Under the pieces are notes generated by a model. It ran no database searches. It worked only from the letters and a program-made list of their open reading frames with translations, and was not told the origin of the DNA. This document shows positions 34,970 to 44,171 of a DNA stretch of 64,000 nt, piece by piece (position 1 is the stretch's first letter; each line of letters begins with the position of its first letter). A program made the translations under genes and the position numbers. The stretch is from positions 4,882-68,881 of the forward strand of contig JAYRRR010000114.1 of assembly GCA_041910015.1 (NCBI GenBank). Reading direction: 5' to 3'. Origin of the DNA: RPQJ01 sp041910015. Lineage in GTDB: Bacteria > Pseudomonadota > Gammaproteobacteria > Steroidobacterales > Steroidobacteraceae.

Positions 34970-36094
34970 ATGACCACCGGAGCCGAATGGCTGGAGCGCA
35001 TCCGCGCGCTGCCGCTGCCGCCGTCCATCAAGGTGATGAACGTCTGCGGCGGGCACGAGCGCTCGATCACGACGGCGGGCCTGCGCAAGGCCATCCCGTC
35101 GAACATCGAGCTGGTGCCGGGGCCGGGATGCCCGGTCTGCATCTGTCCGGAAGAAGACATCTACGAGGCGATCCAGCTCGCGCTGCACGAAGGCGTCATT
35201 CTGGTCGCCTACGGCGACATGCTGCGCGTGCCGGTCAACGCACCAAGGAGTGAGCCGCGCTCGCTCGAGCAGGCCAAGGCCGCGGGCGCCGACGTACGCC
35301 CGATCGCGAGCCCGCTCGAAGCCGCGAAAATCGCCACCGACCACCCGTCGCGCCAGATCGTGTTCCTGGCGGCAGGGTTCGAGACCACCACGGCGCCGGC
35401 GGCCGCGCTGCTCGCGCAGGGTGCGCCCGACAACCTGCTGTTCCTGATGTCCGGCCGCCTGACCTGGCCGGCCGTCGCCATGCTGCTCGATTCCGGCGAG
35501 CCCGGCTTCGAGGCATTGATCGCGCCGGGCCACGTCTCCACGGTCATGGGCCCGGAGGAATGGGAATTCGTGGCCCGCGACCACCGCATCCCGACGGCGG
35601 TCGCCGGCTTCGCGCCGGAATCGCTGCTCGCGGCACTCTATTCCGTGTTGCGGCAGAAGCTCGAGGGCAAGTGCTTCCTCGACAACTGCTATCCGCAGGT
35701 CGTGCGGCCCGGTGGCAACAAGGTCGCCCAGCGCTGCATGCAGCAGACCATGGACGTCGTCGACGCGAACTGGCGCGGCATCGGGTCGATCCCGAAGTCC
35801 GGCTACGCGCTCAAGCCGCATCTCGCCGCGCACGACTCGCGCCAGCAGCTGCGCTCATACACCGAGATGTCGCGCAAGCGGGCGGGGGAGATGCCGCCGG
35901 GCTGCGACTGCGCCCGCGTCGTGCTCGGCAAGATCTATCCGAACCAGTGCCGGCTGTACGGTCTCGCCTGCACGCCGCGCTCGCCCATCGGGCCCTGCAT
36001 GGTCTCCGACGAGGGCGCCTGCCGCATCTGGTGGGCCGACGGCGTGCGCGACAACGTCTGGTCCGGCCGCAAGCCGGCGCGGGCCGAAGGCTGA
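34970..36094 (+). CDS. hypD: Hydrogenase maturation protein HypD
   Basis: 374 residues with GGGGGAAG upstream of the ATG. Conserved HypD cysteine motifs: VMNVCGGHERSI, PGPGCPVCICP, and the C-terminal [4Fe-4S] ligands in GKCFLDNCYPQVVRPGG and PPGCDCARVVLGKIYPNQCRLYGLAC. With HypC it assembles the Fe(CN)2CO cofactor. It sits 23 bases after hypB. Confidence 0.95.
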   Translation: MTTGAEWLERIRALPLPPSIKVMNVCGGHERSITTAGLRKAIPSNIELVPGPGCPVCICPEEDIYEAIQLALHEGVILVAYGDMLRVPVNAPRSEPRSLEQAKAAGADVRPIASPLEAAKIATDHPSRQIVFLAAGFETTTAPAAALLAQGAPDNLLFLMSGRLTWPAVAMLLDSGEPGFEALIAPGHVSTVMGPEEWEFVARDHRIPTAVAGFAPESLLAALYSVLRQKLEGKCFLDNCYPQVVRPGGNKVAQRCMQQTMDVVDANWRGIGSIPKSGYALKPHLAAHDSRQQLRSYTEMSRKRAGEMPPGCDCARVVLGKIYPNQCRLYGLACTPRSPIGPCMVSDEGACRIWWADGVRDNVWSGRKPARAEG

Positions 36095-36118
36095 CGGCGC
36101 GGCTGCCCGGGTGAGCGC

Positions 36119-38431
36119 ATGAACGCGCCGGCCGACGCCGCCGTCGCCGCGACGGCATTCGTCGCGGAATCGCGCCGCCTGCTGCTGCGCGGGCGCGTGC
36201 AGGGCGTGGGCTTCCGCCCGTTCGTGTACCGGCTCGCGCACGAGCACGGCCTCGACGGCTACGTGCGCAACCTGCGCGGCGAGGTCGAAGTGGTGCTGCG
36301 CGGTCTGCCCGGGACGCTCGACCGCTTCGCGCGCGAGGTCGTCGAGCGGGCGCCACCGCTCGCGCGGGCGGCGCTCGCCGGCAGCGAGCCGTACATCGCG
36401 GCCGTCACCCCCGGGTTTCACATCGCGCCGAGCACGGCCGCGCTCGAGCCGCAGATCTCGGTGCCGCCGGATTTCTTCTGCTGCCCCGACTGCCTCGCCG
36501 AACTGCGCACTCCCGCGGACCGGCGCCACCGCTACGCGTTCATCAACTGCACGCAGTGCGGGCCGCGCTACACCCTGATCGAAGCGCTGCCCTACGACCG
36601 GCCGAACACCACGATGCGCGCGTTCCCGCTGTGCCCGGCCTGTCGCGCGGAGTACGAAGACCCGCTCGACCGGCGCTTTCACGCGGAACCCGTCGCGTGC
36701 CCGGTCTGCGGGCCGCACCTGGCCTTCGCCCTTGCCGGGCAGGCGGCAAGCCGTGCGTCGCAACGCGCGCAGGCCGACGACGAGGCGGCGCTCGCGGCGG
36801 CCGTCGACGTGCTGCGCCGTGGGGAAGTGCTCGCCGTCAAGGGCATCGGTGGTTACCACCTGCTCTGCGATGCGCGCCGGGACGAGGCGGTCGCGCGGCT
36901 GCGCCAGCGCAAGCGTCGGCCGGACAAGCCGCTCGCCGTCATGTTCCCGTGGCGCGGCGCGGACGGGCTGGCCGCGGTCACCGACTGCTTCGAACTCGAG
37001 CCCGTGGCCCGCGCGGCGCTGCTCGACCCGAGCCGGCCGATCGTGCTGTTGCGCACGGGCGGAGCGCACGGGCTCGCGGCCGGCGTCGCGCCGGGGCTGG
37101 CCGAGATCGGCGTGTTTCTGCCCTACAGCCCGCTGCACCAGTTGCTGCTCGAGGCGTTCGGCGGCCCGCTGGTGGCCACGTCGGGCAACCTGAGCGGCGA
37201 GCCCGTGCTGACGGACGCCGCCGCAGCCGCCGAGCGGCTCGCGCCGGTCGCCGACGCCTTCCTGCATCACGACCGGCCGATCGTGCGGCCGGCGGACGAT
37301 TCCGTGATGCGCGTGATCGCCGGTCGGGCGCGACCCCTCCGGCTGGGCCGGGGCCTCGCGCCGCTCGAACTCGAATTGCCGCGGCCGCTGTCGCAGCCGG
37401 TGATCGCGGCCGGCGCCCACCTGAAGAACACCGTCGCGCTCGCATGGGGGCGCCGCGTCGTCGTCTCACCGCACATCGGCGACATGGGGACGCTGCGCAG
37501 CGAACAGGTCTTCGCGCAGGTCGCGGCAGACCTGCAGCGGCTCTACGACGTGCGCGCCGAGACGGTGCTGTGTGACGCGCACCCGGACTACGCGACCTCG
37601 CGCTGGGCCAGGGCGAGCGGGCTGCCCGTCCACGCCGTGCTGCATCATCACGCACATGCGTCGGCCCTGGTGCAGGAGCACGGCGTCGTCGAGGCGCCCG
37701 CGATCGTCTTCGCCTGGGACGGCGTGGGCCTCGGCGACGACGGCACGCTGTGGGGCGGCTAGACGTTCGTAGGCACGCCGGGCCACTGGGAGCGTCGCGC
37801 CAGCCTGCGGCCGTTCCACCTGCCGGGTGGCGACCGCGCGGGGCGCGCGCCGTGGCGCAGCGCCGCGGCACTGTGCTGGGACCTGGGTCGCGAGTGTCCG
37901 GTGCCGGTGCCGGACCCGATCGTGCGCGGCGCCTGGCAGAAGCGTCTCAACGCGCCGCAGTCGTCTGCGGCGGGGCGCGTGTTCGACGCCGCCGCCGCGC
38001 TGGTCCTCGGCGTCGGCGAGACGAGTTTCGAAGGGCAGGGGCCGATGTGGCTCGAGGCGATCGCGCGCCCGGCGCCGGACGCGCCGGACCTGGGTATTGA
38101 CGCCGCCGCCGGCCGGTTGCGGATCGACTGGGCGCCGCTCGTCGAATGGTTGCTGGCGAACGCCGCCACGCCGGCGGCCGAGCGGGCGGGGGCCGTGCAC
38201 GCCGCGCTGGCGCAGGCGATCGTGCGGGTGGCGGACCGTCTCCGCGACCAATCCGGCTGCAACGTCGTCGGCCTGACGGGCGGAGTGTTCCAGAATCGGC
38301 TGCTGGGGGAGCTGGCGCAGGACGCGCTCGCGGATCGCGGCTTCACGGTGCTCATGAGCGCACAGGTTCCCTGCAACGACGGCGGCCTGAGCTACGGCCA
38401 GGTGGCCGACTTCGCGGGCCGCGGGCCCTGA
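36119..38431 (+). pseudogene. hypF: hypF interrupted by an in-frame TAG
   Basis: The frame is intact across 770 codons except for TAG at 37760-37762 (codon 548). Before it: acylphosphatase domain (LLLRGRVQGVGFRPFVYRLA), two zinc fingers (CCPDC...CTQCGPRYT; CPAC...CPVCGP), a YrdC-like domain (VLAVKGIGGYHLLCDA, RKRRPDKPLAVM) and the start of the Kae1-like domain (HHHAHASALVQEHG). After it the same frame continues to GLTGGVFQNRLL and NDGGLSYGQ, the end of a normal HypF (about 750-770 residues). The stop replaces the conserved Glu of LWGGE, one base from GAG. HypF makes the carbamoyl group that becomes cyanide, and all other hyp genes are intact, so this is a recent mutation, a sequencing error or a readthrough stop. 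Confidence 0.9.
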
Positions 38432-38444
38432 CCCCGGCGTTCGC

Positions 38445-39773
38445 ATGCTCTGGTTCGAAAGACCTTTCCTCGCGCTCCTGCGCCACGAATACCGGCGCGG
38501 TATGCGTTTCACCGAAGACGAGTCGGCCGACGTCGTGCCGGCCGCGCCGCCGCAGCCGTGCCAGCTCTACGTGCACGTGCCGTTCTGCGAGGTGCTGTGC
38601 CCGTTCTGCTCGTTCCACCGCGTGCGCTACGACGAGGCCAAGACCCACCGCTACTTCGCGGCCCTGAGGCACGAGATCCACCTCTACCACGACGCCGGAT
38701 TCCGCTTCGGCGACGTCTATGTGGGCGGCGGCACGCCGACCGTCGACGCCGTCGAGCTGGTCCGTACGCTCGATCTCGTGCGCTCGCTGTCGCCCGTGCG
38801 TACGGTCTCGATCGAGACCAACCCCAATCACCTCGACCGGGACTCGCTGGCCGCTTATCGCGACGCCGGCGTGACCCGCCTGTCGGTCGGCGTGCAGAGC
38901 TTCGATGACGGTCTGCTGCGCGGCATGGACCGTCTCGACAAGTACGGCGACGGCCGCCAGATCGAGGAACGCATCGGCGCCGCGATGGGGATCTTCCCGA
39001 CGCTCAATGTCGACATGATCTTCAATCTGCCGGGCCAGACGCTGGCGATGCTCGACCGCGATCTCGATGTCATCGAGCGGTTGAGGGTCGACCAGGTCTC
39101 GTTCTATCCGCTGATGACCGCGCCGACGGCGCGGCACAAGATGGACAAGACCATGGGGCGCGCCGACCCGTCGCTGCGCCACCCGATGTACGAACGCCTG
39201 CTGGCGCGGCTGCTCGCCGGGTATCACCCGGCCTCGGCCTGGTGCTTCTCGCGCAACCAGGGCATGTTCGACGAGTACATCATCGACCAGAACGACTACG
39301 TCGGCGTCGGCAGCGGCGCCTTCAGCTACGTCGGCGGCGCCTACTATTCGACGACGTTCTCGCTGAACCACTACTGCCGGCGCATCGAGGCCGGTCAGAC
39401 CGGCATCACGCTGAAGCGTCCCGTCGGGCGCTGGCAGCAGATGCGCTACGACTACCTGGTCCGCCTGTTTGGCGGCGAACTGCGGCGCGACTACGTCGCG
39501 CGCCGCTACGGCCGCGGGTTCTGGCTACGCATGGCGCCCGAGATGCTCGCGATGCGCCTCGTGGGTGCGACGCGGCACGACGCCGACGCGATCCGCCTGA
39601 CGCATCGCGGCATGTACTGCTGGGTGCTGATGATGGCCGAGTTCTTCAACTCGGTGAACGACGTGCGCGAGCAGATGCGCGAGCATATCCGCGCCGAGCT
39701 CGACGCCTGGAACGAAGAAGCAACGGTGCCCGTGTCGGCGATCCGCCGGGGCTCAAGCGAGGTGATTCGGTGA
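38445..39773 (+). CDS. HemN/HemW-like radical SAM protein
   Basis: 442 residues. The radical SAM cluster motif is YVHVPFCEVLCPFCSFHRV (CX3CX2C at about 47-54). YVGGGTPTVDAVEL, SIETNPNHL, VTRLSVGVQSFDDGLLRGMDR and VDMIFNLPGQT are the family's SAM and substrate signatures, and GVGSGAFSYVGG follows. It differs from classical HemN in its C-terminal third (LRRDYVARRYGRGFWLRMAPEMLAMRLVGAT). HemN-type enzymes oxidise coproporphyrinogen; HemW-like members insert haem. It lies 13 bases after hypF and overlaps hypE by four bases, so it belongs to the hyp operon, which is unusual. It could support haem b of Isp1 or cofactor assembly; the role is unknown. Confidence 0.8.
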   Translation: MLWFERPFLALLRHEYRRGMRFTEDESADVVPAAPPQPCQLYVHVPFCEVLCPFCSFHRVRYDEAKTHRYFAALRHEIHLYHDAGFRFGDVYVGGGTPTVDAVELVRTLDLVRSLSPVRTVSIETNPNHLDRDSLAAYRDAGVTRLSVGVQSFDDGLLRGMDRLDKYGDGRQIEERIGAAMGIFPTLNVDMIFNLPGQTLAMLDRDLDVIERLRVDQVSFYPLMTAPTARHKMDKTMGRADPSLRHPMYERLLARLLAGYHPASAWCFSRNQGMFDEYIIDQNDYVGVGSGAFSYVGGAYYSTTFSLNHYCRRIEAGQTGITLKRPVGRWQQMRYDYLVRLFGGELRRDYVARRYGRGFWLRMAPEMLAMRLVGATRHDADAIRLTHRGMYCWVLMMAEFFNSVNDVREQMREHIRAELDAWNEEATVPVSAIRRGSSEVIR

Positions 39774-40786
39774 CGATGCAGGATACCCACGTTTCGCTGG
39801 CGCACGGCAACGGCGGTCGCTACATGCGCGAGCTGATCCACGAGATCTTCGCGCGCCACCTCTCCAACCCGCTGCTCGACACGGACTCCGACGCCGCCGT
39901 GCTGCCCTGGAGCGCCGCGGACGGCGAGCTCGCGTTCACGACCGACAGCTTCACCGTGCAGCCGATCGAGTTCCCGGGCGGCAACATCGGCTCGCTCGCG
40001 GTGCATGGCACCACCAACGATCTCGCCGTGGCTGGTGCGGTGCCGAAATACCTGAGCCTCGGCGTGCTGCTCGAGGAGGGCCTCGAGTTCGTCGTGCTCG
40101 AGCGCGTCGTCGCCGGCATCGCCGCGGCCGCGAAGGAAATCGGCGTGGTCGTGGCCGCGGGCGACACCAAGGTCGTGCGGCGTGGCGAGGGCGGCGGCAT
40201 CTACCTGAACACGAGCGGTATCGGCGTGAAGAATCCCGCGCTGCGGCTCGGCGTGCGCGAGATCCGCGCGGGCGATTCCGTCATGGTCAGCGGCCCGGTC
40301 GGCGACCATGGCATTTCCGTGATGCTCGCGCGCGAGCAGTTCGGCCTGCGCGGCGACCTGCAATCCGATGCGGCCAGTGTGCTGCCCATCACGCTCGCGC
40401 TCGCCGGGTTCACGGGTCTGCGCTTCATGCGCGACCCGACGCGCGGTGGTCTCGCGACCGTGGCGCACGAGATCGTGCAGGGCAGCGGTCTCGGCGTCTG
40501 GCTCGACGAGGCGTGCGTGCCGGTACGCGATTCGGTGCGCTCCGTGTGCGAGATGCTCGGTTACGATCCCTGGTTCCTCGCTTGCGAGGGGCGCGTGGTC
40601 GCAGTCGTCGCGGCTGAGCAGGCAGAGGCCGCGCTCGCGGCCGTGCGTGCGCTGCCATCGGGCCGTGACGCGGCGATCATCGGGCAGGTGCGCGCGGAGC
40701 CGCGGCGCGTCGTGCTGCGCACGCCGATCGGCGGCGAGCGCGTGATCGAGGAGCTCGAGGACGACCCGCTGCCGCGCATCTGCTGA
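39770..40786 (+). CDS. hypE: Hydrogenase maturation protein HypE
   Basis: 338 residues from the GTG overlapping the preceding stop (GTGA), or 336 from the ATG six bases later. N-terminus VSLAHGNGGRYMRELIHEIF, ATP site TDSDAAVLPW and FTTDSFTVQPIEFPGGNIGSLAVHGTTNDLAVAGA, MRDPTRGGLATVAHEI, and the C-terminal PRIC whose Cys carries the thiocarboxamide converted to thiocyanate. It works with HypF on the CN ligands. It is the last gene of the hyp operon. Confidence 0.95.
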   Translation: MTMQDTHVSLAHGNGGRYMRELIHEIFARHLSNPLLDTDSDAAVLPWSAADGELAFTTDSFTVQPIEFPGGNIGSLAVHGTTNDLAVAGAVPKYLSLGVLLEEGLEFVVLERVVAGIAAAAKEIGVVVAAGDTKVVRRGEGGGIYLNTSGIGVKNPALRLGVREIRAGDSVMVSGPVGDHGISVMLAREQFGLRGDLQSDAASVLPITLALAGFTGLRFMRDPTRGGLATVAHEIVQGSGLGVWLDEACVPVRDSVRSVCEMLGYDPWFLACEGRVVAVVAAEQAEAALAAVRALPSGRDAAIIGQVRAEPRRVVLRTPIGGERVIEELEDDPLPRIC

Positions 40787-40790
40787 GGCG

Positions 40791-41153
40791 TCACGGCTGC
40801 CACAGCGGCGCGACATCCATGTAGATGAAGTACTTCACCGCGAGTCCGCTGCGGAAGTACAGCACGTCGACGAACGGAATCGTCACTGTCGAGCCGTCGA
40901 GACGCGTGTACACGCACGTGCCTTCGCAGACGGCGCTGTCGTCATCGCCCCAGGTCCGCAGGACGTCGTGCTCGCTGCCGCGGATCGAAGCCCAGAAAGC
41001 GTCGACGGCGGCGCCGATGGCCGCGTGACCGACGGCGCACGGGCCGTTGGCGAAACGGAACTCGCAGTCCGGCGCCAGACGGGCGACGAATCCCCGCGTG
41101 TCCTTCGCATCGATCGCCCTGCAGAGATCGATCCACCAGCCCCGGTCGTGCAT
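40791..41153 (-). CDS. SnoaL/NTF2-like protein
   Basis: 120 residues. A cone-shaped SnoaL-like fold is suggested by WIDLCRAIDAKDTRGFVARLAPDCEFRFANGPCAVGHAAIGAAVDAFWASIRGSEHDVLRTWGDDDSAVCEGTCVYTRLDGSTVTIPFVDVLYFRSGLAVKYFIYMDVAPLW. Members include ketosteroid-isomerase-like enzymes and ligand-binding proteins. The gene stands alone, convergent with hypE four bases away. No partner suggests a substrate. Confidence 0.75.
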   Translation of the reverse strand: MHDRGWWIDLCRAIDAKDTRGFVARLAPDCEFRFANGPCAVGHAAIGAAVDAFWASIRGSEHDVLRTWGDDDSAVCEGTCVYTRLDGSTVTIPFVDVLYFRSGLAVKYFIYMDVAPLWQP

Positions 41154-41342
41154 GCGGCCTCCCGTCGTCGAGAGCGGAGGCGGCGCAGTGTGCCATGCGC
41201 GACGTCATGCGTCAGGCGGCGGGCCGCGCGCCCCTCGTCTGTCCTGGCGCTCATCGGCAGCGGCGCAACACGGATCGCGAAGAGTCCACGATCGACATGG
41301 GTATTGGCCGAGACCGCCGCCGACCGCAGCGGACTCGTGTGA

Positions 41343-41362
41343 GAGTCGTTTGCAAATGACTC
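41343..41362. promoter_or_regulatory. 20-base palindrome around TTTGCAAA
   Basis: GAGTC-G-TTTGCAAA-T-GACTC is symmetric at 9 of 10 position pairs. It lies 178 bases upstream of the first decahaem gene, in an upstream-operator position. Its length and symmetry suggest binding by a dimeric regulator. Confidence 0.5.
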
Positions 41363-41420
41363 GCAACATCGTGACCGGCTGGTTTCAGCGCATTCCGGAA
41401 AGTTCCCCACGACGCAGGAA

Positions 41421-41440
41421 AACTTCGGTATTCCGAAGTT
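41421..41440. promoter_or_regulatory. Perfect inverted repeat AACTTCGG-4-CCGAAGTT
   Basis: Eight-base arms with a TATT spacer, about 100 bases upstream of the decahaem ATG. It could be an operator or an RNA hairpin in a long leader. No run of T follows, so a terminator is unlikely. Confidence 0.5.
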
Positions 41441-41540
41441 ATTGCGCTGCGTTGCGCTCACTAACATGGCCCCCGACATCAAAGGACCGGCGGAGGTCCA
41501 GGTTTTTCTGCCCGACCAGAATCGGGTGAGGGAGTCACCA

Positions 41541-44114
41541 ATGAGACTGAGCAGATTGCGAAGCGCACGAGGAATCGTGCCGCTCTTTGCGCTGTTGGCG
41601 CTGGGCGCCGGCATGGCCGGCTGCTCGGGCGACGATGGCAAAGATGGCGCGCAAGGCCCCGCGGGTCCTGCGGGCCCCGCCGGTCCCACGGGCGCCACGG
41701 GCGCCACGGGCGCTACGGGCGCCACGGGTCCGGGGCTCGATCCGATCGCCTCGGCCAGACCTGAAGGCTGCATCACCTGTCACGGCAACGCCGGTCCGGA
41801 GCATCAGGACATCTACAAGGATTACCTGGATGCCAAGACCAGGAGCAACTACCGGCTGAACATCGTTTCGGTCGCGGCGGCACCCAACGTCGCCGAGCCC
41901 GCGAAGTTCGACGTGACGATGAACTTCACGGTCGAGCAGAAGGATGTCAACGGCATCAACTGGGTTCCCTACGTCGATGCGGGTCTGGCGAACCTCAACC
42001 AGAAGCGCTTTGCGGTCCAGGCGCTGTTCCCGGCTGATCCGAACGGCTACCTGACGCAGGCGGCGTACACGGTCAGCCTCGGCACGATCACCAGCGTGGG
42101 CGGCGGCGCCTACACGGCCGTCGCGTCCAAGGCCGCGGTGGATCCGGTGGCGCAACCGGGTGGCTGGCAGGCTTATGGCTACATCGCCAAGGCGCCTCTC
42201 GACGTCGAAGGCATGGTGCTCTATGCCGACGTGGCGGACGACGGTCTGACCGGTGGCGGCGCGGTACCCTATGTGTCGAAGGCCAGTGTCGAAGGCTGCG
42301 AGGACTGCCACGGCGCACCCTATCTGAAGCACGGCTATCGTGCGGCGGCGGTGGATGGTCTCGGCGACTTCGCCGCGTGCAAGGAATGCCACTACGACGA
42401 CCGCACCGGCGGCCACTTCTCGTGGCAATGGATGGTCGACGACCCGTATGCCTGGGCGACCAATACCCTGGCCGAAGGCTCGCTGCCCGTCGAGATCAAG
42501 ACGAAGTATGCGTACAAAGCCAGCACGATGCAGGACACGCACCAGACCCACGCGATGGAGTTTGCGTATCCGCAGTCGATGGCCAACTGCGTGCAGTGCC
42601 ACAGGACGCCCGACAAGATCGCCGCTGTCACCGACGACAGCGAGTTCAAGATCGAGACCTGCAAGAGCTGCCACCCGGTCGACGGCAAGGATGCATGGGC
42701 CAGCCAGAAGTACAACCAGGCCAAGCGCGCTCCTGCCCTCGAGGAACTGTGGACGGCGATCAACGTCGCGTCGTTCCATGACGTCAATGCACCCTGCACC
42801 GACTGCCACAAGGCGGGTGGCGCAGGCAGCCAGTTCTCCGAGTATCACAGCGGATACGATGCGAAGATCTACGCCGCCGCCGGCATCAAGTATGCCGACG
42901 ACCCGGCGAACAAGGTCTCCATCACGTCCGTGACGAAGACGGGCGACGTGCTGGACGTCAGGATCAGCGCGGGCAACCTCAACCTCGTGCCCGAGCTGAA
43001 CATCTCCTTCTACGGCTATGACAGCAAGCACATGCTCGTCAGCTCGCATACCCGCGACGCCGGCGAGGCCACTTGCTACAACGACCGCGCAGCGGATCCG
43101 CTCAATGCGCCGAAGGTCGGCTGCCGTTACGAGATGGCGATCGACGGCAACCCGGTCTCCACACTGCAGACCAACCGGCTCTACACGGTCATGCCTGACA
43201 GCGCGCCGGGCGCCTGGCACGTGCAGGTCAGCCTCGCCGGCTATGTCCAGCCGGCGGCAACGGGCCTCGCCAGCATCCCGACGTTGATCACCTCGGGCAA
43301 GGTCAAGAAGGCCGAAGTGACGGTCCTGTCAGAACTCGAGAACGCCGCAGGCGATCTCGTGGCGCTGCCGGCCGTTTCCCAGACCTTCAGCCTGGCCGAC
43401 ATGAGCGTGGTTGCGAACTACTTCAAAGCCGAGAACGCGGTCGTCGACGTCGCCAAGTGCGACGCCTGCCACGCGGCCCTCGGCACGACGTTCCACGAAG
43501 GTTCGTACAGCGGCAACATCACGGTGTGCCGCACCTGCCACGTGACGACGTCGGGTGGTGCGCTGCTCGAGATGCAGTCCCGCGGCATCGACTCGTATGT
43601 CCACGCGATCCACAAGTTCCAGCCGTTCGGCGTGCAATACGTCGATTTCAGCGACCCGGTCTACGCCAAGCGTTTCTGGGAGCACACTGAAGCCGGCTTC
43701 CCGAACTTCACGATCAAGAACTGCGAGGCGTGCCACGTCGCCCCGGGAGCCACTGTGCCTGGATCGACGGCGACGTACCCGGCCCGGCCGACGTACAACC
43801 CGGCGGACAACACCACTTCGCTGCCTGGTCTCGAATCGGCGGCTGCGAAGCTGACGCAGGGCTGGTACGACCTGGCAACCGGTGCCCCGACGGCGGGTCC
43901 GCGCAAGATCGGTGCGGTTCCGGCGCTGGTGACGGGCCCTGCGTCACGTTCGTGCGGCGGCTGCCACAAGGCAGTGCTGATCAACGAGGACGACGAGGCC
44001 GAACTCGCCGCGTTCAACTCGCACGTCGCGATGGGCGGCTACAACGTCACGAGCGATGCATCCGGTAGCTATGTCTACAAGATGATCGAGCAGATCCAGA
44101 ACTACTTCAAATAA
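41541..44114 (+). CDS. Decahaem OmcA/MtrC-family surface lipoprotein 1
   Basis: 857 residues from the ATG of MRLSRLRSARG. Lipobox LGAGMAGC with Cys28, then a collagen-like tether of about 12 GXY triplets (GKDGAQGPAGPA...GATGAT), then ten CXXCH sites (CITCH, CEDCH, CKECH, CVQCH, CKSCH, CTDCH, CDACH, CRTCH, CEACH, CGGCH) split into two groups by a beta-rich middle, as in OmcA/MtrC pentahaem halves. A Cys pair 15 residues apart (ATCYNDR...VGCRYEM) may form a disulfide like that of Shewanella outer-membrane cytochromes. It would be anchored on the outer membrane, passing electrons to extracellular acceptors. It has its own UUCG terminator and so is a separate transcription unit from the other mtr genes. 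Confidence 0.9.
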   Translation: MRLSRLRSARGIVPLFALLALGAGMAGCSGDDGKDGAQGPAGPAGPAGPTGATGATGATGATGPGLDPIASARPEGCITCHGNAGPEHQDIYKDYLDAKTRSNYRLNIVSVAAAPNVAEPAKFDVTMNFTVEQKDVNGINWVPYVDAGLANLNQKRFAVQALFPADPNGYLTQAAYTVSLGTITSVGGGAYTAVASKAAVDPVAQPGGWQAYGYIAKAPLDVEGMVLYADVADDGLTGGGAVPYVSKASVEGCEDCHGAPYLKHGYRAAAVDGLGDFAACKECHYDDRTGGHFSWQWMVDDPYAWATNTLAEGSLPVEIKTKYAYKASTMQDTHQTHAMEFAYPQSMANCVQCHRTPDKIAAVTDDSEFKIETCKSCHPVDGKDAWASQKYNQAKRAPALEELWTAINVASFHDVNAPCTDCHKAGGAGSQFSEYHSGYDAKIYAAAGIKYADDPANKVSITSVTKTGDVLDVRISAGNLNLVPELNISFYGYDSKHMLVSSHTRDAGEATCYNDRAADPLNAPKVGCRYEMAIDGNPVSTLQTNRLYTVMPDSAPGAWHVQVSLAGYVQPAATGLASIPTLITSGKVKKAEVTVLSELENAAGDLVALPAVSQTFSLADMSVVANYFKAENAVVDVAKCDACHAALGTTFHEGSYSGNITVCRTCHVTTSGGALLEMQSRGIDSYVHAIHKFQPFGVQYVDFSDPVYAKRFWEHTEAGFPNFTIKNCEACHVAPGATVPGSTATYPARPTYNPADNTTSLPGLESAAAKLTQGWYDLATGAPTAGPRKIGAVPALVTGPASRSCGGCHKAVLINEDDEAELAAFNSHVAMGGYNVTSDASGSYVYKMIEQIQNYFK

Positions 44115-44139
44115 GCAGTAGTTCCGGAAGATGACGAGC

Positions 44140-44168
44140 GAGGCGGGCCTTCGGGCCCGCCTCTTTCT
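44140..44168 (+). terminator. Strong intrinsic terminator
   Basis: A perfect 10-bp stem GAGGCGGGCC / GGCCCGCCTC with a TTCG tetraloop (44140-44163), followed by TTTCTT. It ends the first decahaem transcript and may also serve the convergent OB-fold lipoprotein gene, which ends at 44172. Confidence 0.85.
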
Positions 44169-44171
44169 TGC

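Larger units (their letters stand above)
41154..41540 (+). promoter_or_regulatory. Upstream region of the decahaem cluster
   Basis: 387 bases without a supported gene. It carries two strong palindromes (listed separately) and a Shine-Dalgarno GAGGGAG 10 bases before the ATG at 41541. It likely contains the promoters for the minus-strand SnoaL gene and the first decahaem lipoprotein. No convincing -35/-10 pair was seen by eye, so an activator-dependent or alternative-sigma promoter is possible. Confidence 0.5.

Noticed and set aside
37760..37762. TAG in hypF as pyrrolysine or recoding signal
   Set aside because: The codon aligns with a conserved Glu, no downstream recoding element is evident, and pyrrolysine has no known place in HypF; a point mutation, error or readthrough is simpler.
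41690..41730. Nine-base tandem repeat as a minisatellite or CRISPR-like array
   Set aside because: It is the coding sequence of the collagen-like GAT triplets; no spacers are present. No CRISPR array was seen anywhere in the window.
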